Shown here: piece after piece, positions 1 through 6,429 of the stretch
Numbering within the stretch: position 1 is the first letter of the stretch
How the letters are laid out: each line of letters starts with the position of its first letter
From: an uncultured Eubacteriales bacterium
Lineage (GTDB): Bacteria; Bacillota; Clostridia; Lachnospirales; Bianqueaceae
Assembly (NCBI GenBank): GCA_902782895.1
Contig: CACZPA010000275.1
Location: forward strand, 1-24,371
DNA length: 24,371 nucleotides
Direction: 5' to 3'
Position numbers and translations under genes: made by a program
The notes under the pieces: model-generated
What the model was told of the DNA's origin: nothing
What the model saw: the letters and a program-made list of their open reading frames with translations, nothing else
The model's database searches: none

Positions 1-299
1 TCGTCCGAGAGGTTGTACAGACCGGTCAGCAGGTTCATGTTGCCTTCAGGGACAGGAATCTGAGAAGATTCTTCGGCAGAGGACTCTTCTTTGGAAGATT
101 CGGCAGGCTTGGAGGACTCTTCTTTAGAGGACTCGGCCTTGGAGCTTTCTTCCTTGGAGGATTCGGCAGGGACAGAACTCTCTGCCTCAGCGGTGGATGC
201 CTCCGCGGTATTGTCCTTCTTAACGCAGGATGTCAGGAACATACCTGCGGTCAGAACAAAGACAAGAAGGATCGCGGTAACTTTGCGGAAATTCTTCAT
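1..299 (-). CDS. Putative lipoprotein, 5' part only (possible DUF3048/YerB-like)
   Basis: The gene runs off the left edge, so only about 99 N-terminal residues are visible. They begin MKNFRKVTAILLVFVLTAGM and show a basic start, a hydrophobic core and a lipobox LTSC with Cys at residue 25, so the product should be a lipid-anchored extracytoplasmic protein. A linker of about 55 residues built from repeats such as SSKEE and SSKAE follows, then NLLTGLYNLSDE at the window edge. That last motif resembles the start of the DUF3048 (YerB-type) domain, but too little remains to be sure. The ATG at 299 has an AAAGGAG site seven bases upstream. The gene lies 45 bases downstream of the oxoamine synthase gene on the same strand and may share its transcript. 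The lipoprotein nature is well supported; the family is a guess. Confidence 0.7.
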   Translation of the reverse strand, partial: MKNFRKVTAILLVFVLTAGMFLTSCVKKDNTAEASTAEAESSVPAESSKEESSKAESSKEESSKPAESSKEESSAEESSQIPVPEGNMNLLTGLYNLSD

Positions 300-314
300 G
301 TTTTTCTCCTTTCG

Positions 315-331
315 CCGCGGCAGGGCCGCGG
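315..331 (-). repeat. GC-rich hairpin between the oxoamine synthase and lipoprotein genes
   Basis: CCGCGGC, a three-base loop and GCCGCGG form a perfect 7-bp stem. It ends only three bases before the AAAGGAG site of the lipoprotein gene and has no T-run on either strand. It is therefore not a standard terminator. An intercistronic stabilising or translation-modulating hairpin is possible (inference). Confidence 0.5.
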
Positions 332-344
332 AATGGGTTTGAAA

Positions 345-1511
345 TCAGCCGATAACAGACGCGATGATGCCTACCGCTTCGTCGATCAGCTCTTCTGTCA
401 GCGTTGCCATGTAGCTGGTGCGCAGCAGGCATTCGTGATCAGGTGTTGCCGGAGGAAGCGTCGGATTGACATAGACGCCGCGGTCATAGATCTCCATAGC
501 GGCGCGGAGCGTCTCCTCCGGCTCATAGGTATAGATCGGAATAATCGGCGTGGTGGACTGACGGATCGGAATCCCGCGGTCCATGAAGGCTTTGCGGGCA
601 TAAGCGGACAGATCGGACAGCCGTGTCACGATCTCCGGATGCGCTTCCAGATAACGTAGCGCGGCGAGCGCGGTGGCGCAGCTTGCCGGCGTAATGGAAG
701 CGGAGAAAATAAACGGTCTTGATGCGTGGCGGACATATTCGACAACGTCCTTCTTCGCGGCCATGTAACCGCCGAGAGAAGCGAGGGATTTACTGAAAGT
801 ACCCATATAGATATCGACTTCGTCTTCCAGACCGAAATAGCTCGCGGTGCCGCGGCCGCCCTCGCCGAGAACGCCGAGTCCGTGCGCGTCGTCGACCATA
901 ACGCGGGCACCGTACTTACGGGCCAGCTTTACGATCTCCGGAAGCTTCGCGATATCGCCGCCCATGGAGAAGACACCGTCGGTGATGACCAGAGCGCCGC
1001 AATCCTCGGGAACGCGCTGCAGGGCTCTCTCCAGACCTTCCATATCCGCGTGGTCATAGCGCAGCATCTTACCGTAGCTGAGCTTGCATCCGTCATAGAT
1101 ACTCGCGTGATTCTCTTTATCACAGATCATATAATCGTTGCGTCCGACGATCGCGCTGATGATGCCCAGATTGGACTGGAAACCGGTCGAAAACGTCATA
1201 ACGGCTTCCTTATGGAGGAATCTGGCCAGCTCTGCTTCCAGCTCGAGGTGGAGATTCAGCGTGCCGTTCAGAAAACGGGAACCGGAACAGCCTGTGCCGT
1301 ACTGCTCGATGGCTTTAATACCGGCTTCCATGACTTCCGGATTGGTCGTCAGTCCGAGATAATTGTTGGAGCCAAGCATAATGCGCCGCTTGCCTTCCAT
1401 AATGACTTCTTTATCCTGACGGGTCTCCAGCGCGTGAAAATACGGATAGAGGCCTTTTTTCTTGATTTCCGAAGCAAGAGACGGCTGATAGCACTTCTCA
1501 AAGATATCCAT
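345..1511 (-). CDS. Alpha-oxoamine synthase, serine palmitoyltransferase-like (SPT/KBL/BioF family)
   Basis: This is a 388-residue PLP enzyme of fold type I, the usual length for alpha-oxoamine synthases, which condense an amino acid with an acyl-CoA and release CO2. Visible motifs are LGSNNYLGL (about 46-54), GSRFLNGT (77-84), NHASIYDG (134-141), VDDAHGLG (206-213) with the pyridine-binding Asp and His, and GTFSKSLASLGG with the Schiff-base Lys at 241. The region around GSRFLNGTLNLH and TFSKSLASLGG reads most like the Bacteroides-type serine palmitoyltransferase. Glycine C-acetyltransferase (KBL) and 8-amino-7-oxononanoate synthase (BioF) are the alternatives. No threonine dehydrogenase, biotin or sphingolipid gene is adjacent to settle it. 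The ATG at 1511 is preferred because AGGAGG lies eight bases upstream; the in-frame GTG at 1520 overlaps that site. Confidence 0.85.
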   Translation of the reverse strand: MDIFEKCYQPSLASEIKKKGLYPYFHALETRQDKEVIMEGKRRIMLGSNNYLGLTTNPEVMEAGIKAIEQYGTGCSGSRFLNGTLNLHLELEAELARFLHKEAVMTFSTGFQSNLGIISAIVGRNDYMICDKENHASIYDGCKLSYGKMLRYDHADMEGLERALQRVPEDCGALVITDGVFSMGGDIAKLPEIVKLARKYGARVMVDDAHGLGVLGEGGRGTASYFGLEDEVDIYMGTFSKSLASLGGYMAAKKDVVEYVRHASRPFIFSASITPASCATALAALRYLEAHPEIVTRLSDLSAYARKAFMDRGIPIRQSTTPIIPIYTYEPEETLRAAMEIYDRGVYVNPTLPPATPDHECLLRTSYMATLTEELIDEAVGIIASVIG

Positions 1512-1543
1512 ACAGAGCACCTCCTGTATTAATGATTTAATAT

Positions 1544-1572
1544 ATTATATAACTTTTTGTGAGTTTTTACAA
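1544..1572 (-). promoter_or_regulatory. Sigma-A type promoter of the oxoamine synthase gene
   Basis: Read on the minus strand, TTGTAA (1572-1567), a 17-base spacer and TATAAT (1549-1544) precede the gene by about 33 bases. The surrounding DNA is much richer in A+T than the genes. Confidence 0.7.
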
Positions 1573-1579
1573 CACCCAT

Positions 1580-1598
1580 TCCGGAGGATTGCTCCGGA
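1580..1598 (-). terminator. Possible terminator of the C39-like gene
   Basis: TCCGGAG and CTCCGGA form a perfect 7-bp stem with a five-base loop, 42 bases past the stop of the upstream minus-strand gene. The sequence after the stem on the minus strand is ATGGGTGTTGTAAAAAC, so there is no clear T-run. Termination here is only probable. Confidence 0.35.
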
Positions 1599-1639
1599 GC
1601 AGATACAGAGAAGGCGGATTCGGCGTGGGGACAGATCTC

Positions 1640-2635
1640 TCAGCGCAAAACCCACATGGCTTCAATCTGATCCTCAAACTCGGAAAAACGCCATGTCCTG
1701 GACGATCTTGCGATGCTGTTCGGATCGTTAACCTTAATATTACCGTCTTCGTCCACACCGGCCAGCACGATGAAGTGTCCCGTTGTCGTAAAAGGACCGG
1801 GACCGACGATGCAGACGATGGGGTTGCCAACCTCGAGATTATCGATGACGCGGTCCTCATAGACCGGGATTTCTGTCACTTCGATGCCGAACTGCTCCGG
1901 ACCCTCCATGATCAGAAGCCATTTGCTGCCGTTTTCGTCGACATAATAATCGTTCTCGATCGAGAACTGCCGCATATAATCCGGTGAATACTCCGGATTG
2001 CCGGTCAGATAGATGGCGCACATGGAAAGACAGGTCGGGCCGCAGCCGGAGAGTCCGAACATTTCCCCGGCGTATTCCTTATAGCCCCAGCGCTTGTCCC
2101 ACTGCAGCAGGAGAGGGATCTCCGAGCAGTTTTCATATTCGCTGAGATCGATTTCAAAATCCTTATCGTGGTTTTCTTCGTAACCGAATACGAAGTCATG
2201 CGTATCCGGATTCCGCTCATACAACATCTGCAGCTTTTCGGGCAGACGGGCAAGGATTTCGGCCTCCGTTTCCACATGGGATCCGATTTCGGCATGAGAT
2301 CCCGTCTCTTCCTTGGATTCAGGCTCTGATTCAGACGCAGGGACGGATTCCTCGACGGACGTTTCCTCCGGCTTCGATTCTGGGCCGGGCGTTTCCAGGT
2401 AGGCTCCGGAAGAGGCCTCCGCGGTGTTTGCAGTGGCCTCTGTGGAGGTTGCAGTGGACTCCGTGGAGGATGTGGCAGACTGCGCGGCAATCGAACCGGA
2501 GTCCGGTCCGGAGCCGTCCGGATCCCTCCTGCAAGAGCGGATCAGCAAGAAAACCTCGACGGCGAGAATGAGAACTAACAGGATAGTTGTCCCTCTGTAT
2601 TTCTTCCATTTGGAACGGGTTTTTGCGTTGGTCAT
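1640..2635 (-). CDS. Membrane-anchored C39-like cysteine peptidase domain protein
   Basis: The product has 331 residues when started at the ATG at 2635. It opens with a short basic segment and one hydrophobic helix (about 17-33) with no cleavage site, suggesting an N-terminal anchor and an outside C-terminus. Residues about 35-120 form a Ser/Thr/Glu/Pro-rich linker that includes a 21-base tandem repeat. The C-terminal 150 residues match the Peptidase_C39_2 pattern: a Gln in LLLQWDKRWG, the nucleophile Cys in GLSGCGPTCLSM, His in TTGHFIVLAGV and Asp in KVNDPNS. All four expected catalytic residues are present, so it is probably an active surface protease or a related papain-fold hydrolase; the substrate is unknown. 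The start is uncertain. A TTG at 2662 lies about 11 bases after an AAAAGGAG site, whereas the ATG at 2635 has no good site of its own. Confidence 0.8.
   Translation of the reverse strand: MTNAKTRSKWKKYRGTTILLVLILAVEVFLLIRSCRRDPDGSGPDSGSIAAQSATSSTESTATSTEATANTAEASSGAYLETPGPESKPEETSVEESVPASESEPESKEETGSHAEIGSHVETEAEILARLPEKLQMLYERNPDTHDFVFGYEENHDKDFEIDLSEYENCSEIPLLLQWDKRWGYKEYAGEMFGLSGCGPTCLSMCAIYLTGNPEYSPDYMRQFSIENDYYVDENGSKWLLIMEGPEQFGIEVTEIPVYEDRVIDNLEVGNPIVCIVGPGPFTTTGHFIVLAGVDEDGNIKVNDPNSIARSSRTWRFSEFEDQIEAMWVLR
2427..2468 (-). repeat. Two copies of a 21-base tandem repeat inside the C39-like gene
   Basis: Positions 2427-2447 and 2448-2468 match at 18 of 21 bases by eye. The repeat is in frame and encodes a seven-residue Ser/Thr/Glu/Ala unit in the linker between membrane anchor and catalytic domain. 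Confidence 0.65.
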
Positions 2636-2644
2636 ATTATCAAG

Positions 2645-2667
2645 GACGTTTCCACAGAGCAAACGTC
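2645..2667. repeat. Perfect inverted repeat in the leader of the C39-like gene
   Basis: GACGTTT and AAACGTC are separated by nine bases. The element lies between a good ribosome binding site (AAAAGGAG at about 2674-2681 on the minus strand) and the ATG at 2635. It may act as an RNA hairpin controlling translation or as a DNA operator downstream of the promoter. The function is inferred. Confidence 0.55.
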
Positions 2668-2700
2668 AACAGACTCCTTTTCAAAAATTGCATTTTCGGT

Positions 2701-2729
2701 ATTATAACACATCCTCGTCCGATTCTCAA
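2701..2729 (-). promoter_or_regulatory. Strong extended -10 promoter of the C39-like gene
   Basis: Read on the minus strand, TTGAGA (2729-2724), a 17-base spacer and TATAAT (2706-2701) preceded by TGT give a near-consensus sigma-A promoter. The leader to the ATG is about 60 bases. Confidence 0.75.
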
Positions 2730-2785
2730 CAGGAGGGACGGGAAATGGGCGGAGCAGAATCCGGATTCGCGCAAAGCGGAGAACG

Positions 2786-2816
2786 AAAAAGGCACGGCTC
2801 CTGGGAACCGCGCCTT
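2786..2816 (-). terminator. Rho-independent terminator of the feo operon
   Basis: AAGGC-A-CGG (2789-2797) pairs with CCG-C-GCCTT (2808-2816), a 9-position stem with one mismatch. On the minus strand it is followed by a run of T (plus-strand A run at 2786-2790). It lies about 50 bases beyond the stop of the last feo gene. Confidence 0.75.
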
Positions 2817-2867
2817 TCCGATTGGAAGATTTTCTATCCGGCTGCAAAAGAAACTCTGCAAACCTGA

Positions 2868-3056
2868 TCAATAAGCTTTTTTCCTGTGGCAGGCGCCGCC
2901 CATCGCGCAGCTGGAGCAGCCTGAACAGCTGCCGCCGCAGGAGGAGCGTCCTGCCTTTTTATCAGCAATCATACTGTACACACACAGACCGACGACCGCG
3001 GCGACCGCGAGGATGAGCAGAATGTCGACCAGATGTGCCGCAAACCAGGCGATCAT
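2868..3056 (-). CDS. FeoB-associated Cys-rich membrane protein
   Basis: This 62-residue protein has one N-terminal transmembrane helix (about 7-28, DILLILAVAAVVGLCVYSMI) and a short Cys/Gly/Ser-rich tail with SSCGGSCSGCSSCAMGGAC. That is the pattern of the FeoB-associated Cys-rich membrane protein family, which often occupies the FeoC position in Firmicutes. The Cys cluster could bind iron or sense redox state, but this is not established. Its ATG overlaps the feoB stop codon as ATGA, so translation is probably coupled, and a terminator follows. It is the last gene of the iron operon. Confidence 0.85.
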   Translation of the reverse strand: MIAWFAAHLVDILLILAVAAVVGLCVYSMIADKKAGRSSCGGSCSGCSSCAMGGACHRKKAY

Positions 3057-5341
3057 TTTGAAGTACCGGCAGAGGTCTCAACCGTCAGGGTATTTGCTTC
3101 ATAATACGGACGGAAGAGCATGTAGCACAGGAACGCAAGAAGCGCAACGGCTACAATCAGGCCGATGATCTGGGTCGCGCCTGCGAAGAGCAGACCGATC
3201 TGGTATACGATCAGAGCAATGATGTAAGCGAATACGCACATGTAAGCGATGGCGAACCATGTCCACTTGGCGTTGTTCATCTCACGCTTGATCGCGCCCA
3301 TAGCAGCGAAGCAAGGTGCGCACAGCAGGTTGAAGATCATGAACGCAAAGGCGGCAAGCTTGCCGTGACCCTTGGAAATGCTGTTGAAATCAGCCTCGAC
3401 ATTCGGCCAGATCTGAGAACCTTCTTCATCGAGCTCGTCTTCCTCGGTCTCTGCTTCATAGTTATACAGAACACCGAAGGTTCCGACGACCTCTTCCTTC
3501 GCGACAAGACCGGTTACAGTCGCGACGGTCGGACGCCATGCGCCGAATCCAAGGGGCTTGAAGATCGGGGATACGAAGTTGCCGACGTCAGCCAGAATGG
3601 AATCATCCATCGGGTTGACCTGATCAGCATCCAGATCCATCTTCTCAGCTACGCTCTCGACATATTCGTCCGTCCACAGCGTCTCGTCTTCCGCCAGCTC
3701 ATCGACCATTCCGAACTGACCATTGACGGTTCCGAAACTGGACAGAGCCCAGATAACGATGGAAGAAATAACGATAACGGTACCGGCACGCTTGATGAAG
3801 GACCAGCCGCGCTCCCATGTTCCGCGGAGGACGTTCTTCCAGGACGGAATGTGGTAAGCCGGAAGCTCCATAACGAACGGAGCAGGCTCGCCGGCGAACA
3901 TTTTTGTCTTCTTCAGCATGATACCGGAGACGATGATGGCTGCGACGCCGATGAAATAAGCCGCGGTAGCGATCAGGCCGCTGCCGTCAAAGAGCGCACC
4001 CGCGATCAGGCCGATGATCGGCATCTTAGCGCCGCAGGGGATGAAGCAGGTGGTCATAATGGTCATACGACGGTCTCTCTCGTTCTCGATCGTACGGGAA
4101 GCCATAACGCCGGGAACGCCGCATCCGGATCCGATCAGCATCGGAATGAAGGACTTGCCGGACAGACCAAAGCGACGGAAGATACGGTCCATGATGAACG
4201 CGATACGGGCCATGTAACCGATATCCTCAAGGATGCAAAGCATGAAGAACAGAACCAGCATCTGTGGTACGAAACCGAGAACCGCGCCAACGCCGGCGAT
4301 GATACCGTCGGAGATCAGTCCGACGAGCCAGCCGGAAGCGCCCCAGCCTTCCAGAATGCTGCGGGATCCTTCTACCAGCCATTCGCCGCCCAGAACGTCA
4401 TTGGTCCAGTCGGTCAGCAGAGTGCCGAACGGGCCCATCGCGATCCAGTAGACCAGGAACATGACAACCGCGAAGATCGGGAGAGCAAGCCAACGGTTCG
4501 TAACGATCTTATCGATCCTGTCGGATACGGTAAGCTTCTCGGAACCCTTCTTCTTGTAAACGCCCTTCAGAATGGAGGCGATATAGACATAACGGTCGTT
4601 GGTGATAATGCTCTCGGCATCATCGTCCAGCTCCTTCTCAGCAGCCTTGATGTCCTCTTCGATGTGGGAAAGAGTAGCCGGAGCGATCTTCAGCTGCTCC
4701 AGAACCTTGTCATCACGCTCGAAGATCTTGACCGCGTACCAGCGCTGCTGCTCCTCAGGAATGTTGTGCAGCGCGGCTTCCTCGATGTGCGCCAGCGCAT
4801 GCTCGACAACGCCGGAGAAAGTATGCATCGGAACGGTCTTCTTGCCGCTCTTTGCGGCAGCGACAGCGGCCTCTGCGGCTTCGGTAATGCCGTCGCCCTT
4901 CAGCGCGGAGATCTCAACGATCTTGCAGCCGAGCTCACGGGACAGCTCCGCGACGTTGATTTTATTGCCGCTCTTCGCGACCAGGTCCATCATGTTGATG
5001 GCGATGACGACCGGGATACCAAGCTCGGTGAGCTGCGTGGTCAGATAAAGGTTTCTTTCCAGGTTGGTACCGTCGACGATGTTGAGGATCGCGTCCGGAC
5101 GCTCACTGATCAGGTAGTTTCTCGCGACGACTTCTTCCAGAGTATAGGGAGAAAGAGAATAGATGCCGGGAAGGTCTGTGATGATGACGTCATCATGCTT
5201 TTTCAGCTTGCCTTCCTTCTTCTCAACGGTAACGCCGGGCCAGTTTCCTACGAACTGGTTCGCGCCGGTCAGATTGTTGAAAAGTGTTGTTTTACCACTG
5301 TTCGGGTTGCCCGCGAGGGCAATTCTGATTTCACCAGCCAT
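3053..5341 (-). CDS. feoB: Ferrous iron transporter FeoB
   Basis: FeoB is the inner-membrane Fe(II) permease with an N-terminal GTPase. This 762-residue copy shows G1 GNPNSGKT (11-18), G2 GVTVEK (36-41), G3 DLPGIYS (56-62), G4 NMMD (116-119) and G5 SALKGD (145-150). A helical GDI-like region follows, to about 270, then a membrane part of many helices including two gate-like segments (GIIAGVGAVLGFVPQMLVLF and a later region with GLVAKEEVVGTFGVLY) and the GSGCGVPG motif. An acidic insert near ETEEDELDEEGS lies in a loop. The length is normal and no disruption is visible. GAGGT precedes the ATG by about nine bases. It follows two FeoA genes with a five-base gap, and its stop overlaps the small Cys-rich protein gene. 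Confidence 0.97.
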   Translation of the reverse strand: MAGEIRIALAGNPNSGKTTLFNNLTGANQFVGNWPGVTVEKKEGKLKKHDDVIITDLPGIYSLSPYTLEEVVARNYLISERPDAILNIVDGTNLERNLYLTTQLTELGIPVVIAINMMDLVAKSGNKINVAELSRELGCKIVEISALKGDGITEAAEAAVAAAKSGKKTVPMHTFSGVVEHALAHIEEAALHNIPEEQQRWYAVKIFERDDKVLEQLKIAPATLSHIEEDIKAAEKELDDDAESIITNDRYVYIASILKGVYKKKGSEKLTVSDRIDKIVTNRWLALPIFAVVMFLVYWIAMGPFGTLLTDWTNDVLGGEWLVEGSRSILEGWGASGWLVGLISDGIIAGVGAVLGFVPQMLVLFFMLCILEDIGYMARIAFIMDRIFRRFGLSGKSFIPMLIGSGCGVPGVMASRTIENERDRRMTIMTTCFIPCGAKMPIIGLIAGALFDGSGLIATAAYFIGVAAIIVSGIMLKKTKMFAGEPAPFVMELPAYHIPSWKNVLRGTWERGWSFIKRAGTVIVISSIVIWALSSFGTVNGQFGMVDELAEDETLWTDEYVESVAEKMDLDADQVNPMDDSILADVGNFVSPIFKPLGFGAWRPTVATVTGLVAKEEVVGTFGVLYNYEAETEEDELDEEGSQIWPNVEADFNSISKGHGKLAAFAFMIFNLLCAPCFAAMGAIKREMNNAKWTWFAIAYMCVFAYIIALIVYQIGLLFAGATQIIGLIVAVALLAFLCYMLFRPYYEANTLTVETSAGTSK

Positions 5342-5346
5342 AATGA

Positions 5347-5568
5347 TTACCTCACTTCCACCATTTCCGCGTCAGCTTTGCGGATAGACAGTTCGTAACC
5401 TCTGACGGTTACTTCGATAGGGTCACCCAGAGGGGCAACCTTACGGACATAGATCTCCGTTCCTTTTGTAATGCCCATATCCATGATTCTGCGCTTAACG
5501 GCGCCTTCACCATGGAGCTTTACAACCGTAACGGTGTCTCCGATCCTGGTTCCTTTAAGAGTGTTCAT
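5347..5568 (-). CDS. feoA: FeoA domain protein (second in operon)
   Basis: This 73-residue protein is a single SH3-like FeoA domain, beginning MNTLKGTRIGDTVTVVKLHG and containing RRIMDMGITKGTEIYV and PIEVTVRGYELSIRKADA, the typical FeoA blocks. FeoA supports Fe(II) uptake by FeoB, probably by direct binding in the cytoplasm. An AAAGGAG site lies seven bases before the ATG. It sits five bases upstream of feoB. It shares only the family pattern with the preceding FeoA copy, so the two are diverged paralogues rather than a recent duplication. Confidence 0.93.
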   Translation of the reverse strand: MNTLKGTRIGDTVTVVKLHGEGAVKRRIMDMGITKGTEIYVRKVAPLGDPIEVTVRGYELSIRKADAEMVEVR

Positions 5569-5580
5569 TTCTCTTCTCCT

Positions 5581-5793
5581 TTACACCATTATTTTAGCAG
5601 CCATTTCACGGCTGATTGCAACCCGGGATTCCTTGACCGTGACGATCAGATTCCCGCCGATAGCGGAAACAATCGTAACGTCACTGCCTGCGACAAAGCC
5701 CAAATCCTCCAGATGCTTCTTGACATCCGGTTTACCGCCGACCTTAAGGATCATGTTCTTGTCCCCGACGTTGGCGAGAGTTAGCGGCATCAT
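5581..5793 (-). CDS. FeoA domain protein (first in operon)
   Basis: This 70-residue single-domain FeoA-like protein contains KKHLEDLGFVAGSDVTIVS and GNLIVTVKESRVAISREMA, the conserved FeoA strands and the final arginine-containing strand. It is the first gene after the regulated promoter. Two adjacent ATG codons (5793 and 5790) follow a GGAGG site at six and nine bases, so either may be used. Paired FeoA proteins before FeoB are common in Clostridia, and the reason for having two is unclear. Confidence 0.9.
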   Translation of the reverse strand: MMPLTLANVGDKNMILKVGGKPDVKKHLEDLGFVAGSDVTIVSAIGGNLIVTVKESRVAISREMAAKIMV

Positions 5794-5847
5794 GACAGCG
5801 CCTCCATTCGTTGCTTGCGGTTAAGAAAAACACCTAACGACGCAATA

Positions 5848-5876
5848 GATATAGTTAGTTCAAGCTAACTTACTAA
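5848..5876 (-). promoter_or_regulatory. feo operon promoter
   Basis: Read on the minus strand, TTAGTA (5876-5871), a 17-base spacer and TATATC (5853-5848) give a moderate sigma-A promoter about 55 bases before the first FeoA start. The spacer is filled by an 18-bp palindrome, so a bound repressor would block RNA polymerase. Confidence 0.55.
5853..5870. promoter_or_regulatory. Candidate operator for the DtxR-like repressor
   Basis: AGTTAG-N6-CTAACT is a perfect palindrome with 6-bp arms. DtxR/IdeR boxes are built from GGTTAG/CTAACC-like half-sites, although those have a much shorter centre. Further CTAAC half-sites occur nearby at about 5834-5838 and 5889-5893. The divergent neighbour encodes a DtxR-family protein. 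Confidence 0.65.
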
Positions 5877-5937
5877 AGTTTAACATCTCTAACCCCGGAA
5901 GTCAATAGGTTTCATCAAAATTCCTGCAAAATCTTTT

Positions 5938-5965
5938 TTGCTTGCAAATGTTGGCGGAATATGTT
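5938..5965 (+). promoter_or_regulatory. Possible promoter of the DtxR-like regulator gene
   Basis: TTGCTT (5938-5943), a 16-base spacer and TATGTT (5960-5965) precede the gene by 40 bases. The match is weak. An A+T-rich stretch containing GTTAAGCTATTAAAC follows it. Confidence 0.3.
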
Positions 5966-6005
5966 AAGCTATTAAACAAAGAATTGGAAAGAGGGTGAAA
6001 CATTC

Positions 6006-6386
6006 ATGATACTTGCGGAATCCGGAGAAGACTATCTGGAAGCGATGCTGATGATGCAGGAGAAACATGGATTCATCCGTTCTATTGATATAGCGGAGCA
6101 GCTTCATGTTACCAAACCGAGTGTAAGCTATGCGACGAAGCGCTTACGGGAGGCCGGTTATATTACGATGGACAGTGACAGCCTGATTACGCTGACAGAG
6201 ACCGGTATGAAGGTCGCGACCAGGATCTATACCCGTCACAAGGTGCTGACGGAGATATTTATCCATATGGGGATCGACCCGGAGACGGCGCGGGAAGACG
6301 CCTGCAAGGTTGAGCACGATCTCAGTGATTCGACTTTTGACGCGATCCGGGCGTGCGCGGAGAAGGAATTCAATATTGTTGTCTGA
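6006..6386 (+). CDS. DtxR/MntR-family metal-dependent regulator (short form)
   Basis: This 126-residue protein has a winged helix-turn-helix (about 1-70, with IDIAEQLHVTKPSVSYATKRL as the helix-turn-helix region) and the DtxR dimerisation domain, but lacks the C-terminal SH3-like domain of full-length DtxR. Likely metal ligands are Asp9 and Glu12 (EDYLEAM), His78, and Cys100, Glu103, His104 in ACKVEHDLSD. Cys in this last group is the DtxR/IdeR (iron) state, whereas MntR has Glu there. Asp9 and Glu12, however, look like MntR. Its position divergent from feo, with a palindrome in the feo promoter, makes it the probable iron-responsive feo repressor. The start is supported by GAGGGTG about ten bases upstream. 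Confidence 0.88.
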   Translation: MILAESGEDYLEAMLMMQEKHGFIRSIDIAEQLHVTKPSVSYATKRLREAGYITMDSDSLITLTETGMKVATRIYTRHKVLTEIFIHMGIDPETAREDACKVEHDLSDSTFDAIRACAEKEFNIVV

Positions 6387-6429
6387 AGTTGTCAATGACA
6401 GCCAAGAGGCAGGAAGGCTACAGGAACAG

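Noticed and set aside
2822..3016. A 64-codon plus-strand frame opposite the small Cys-rich gene
   Set aside because: It is antisense to a recognised FeoB-associated protein and lacks a ribosome binding site.
3365..5398. A 677-codon open frame on the plus strand opposite feoB
   Set aside because: It is fully antisense to a clear feoB, has no family motif or ribosome binding site, and such mirror frames arise from the codon pattern of G+C-rich genes.
6310..6429. A longer start for the glycoside hydrolase overlapping the DtxR-like gene, suggesting a fusion or frameshift
   Set aside because: The DtxR-like protein ends normally, the overlapped residues do not belong to DUF4038, and ATG 6430 begins the conserved region.
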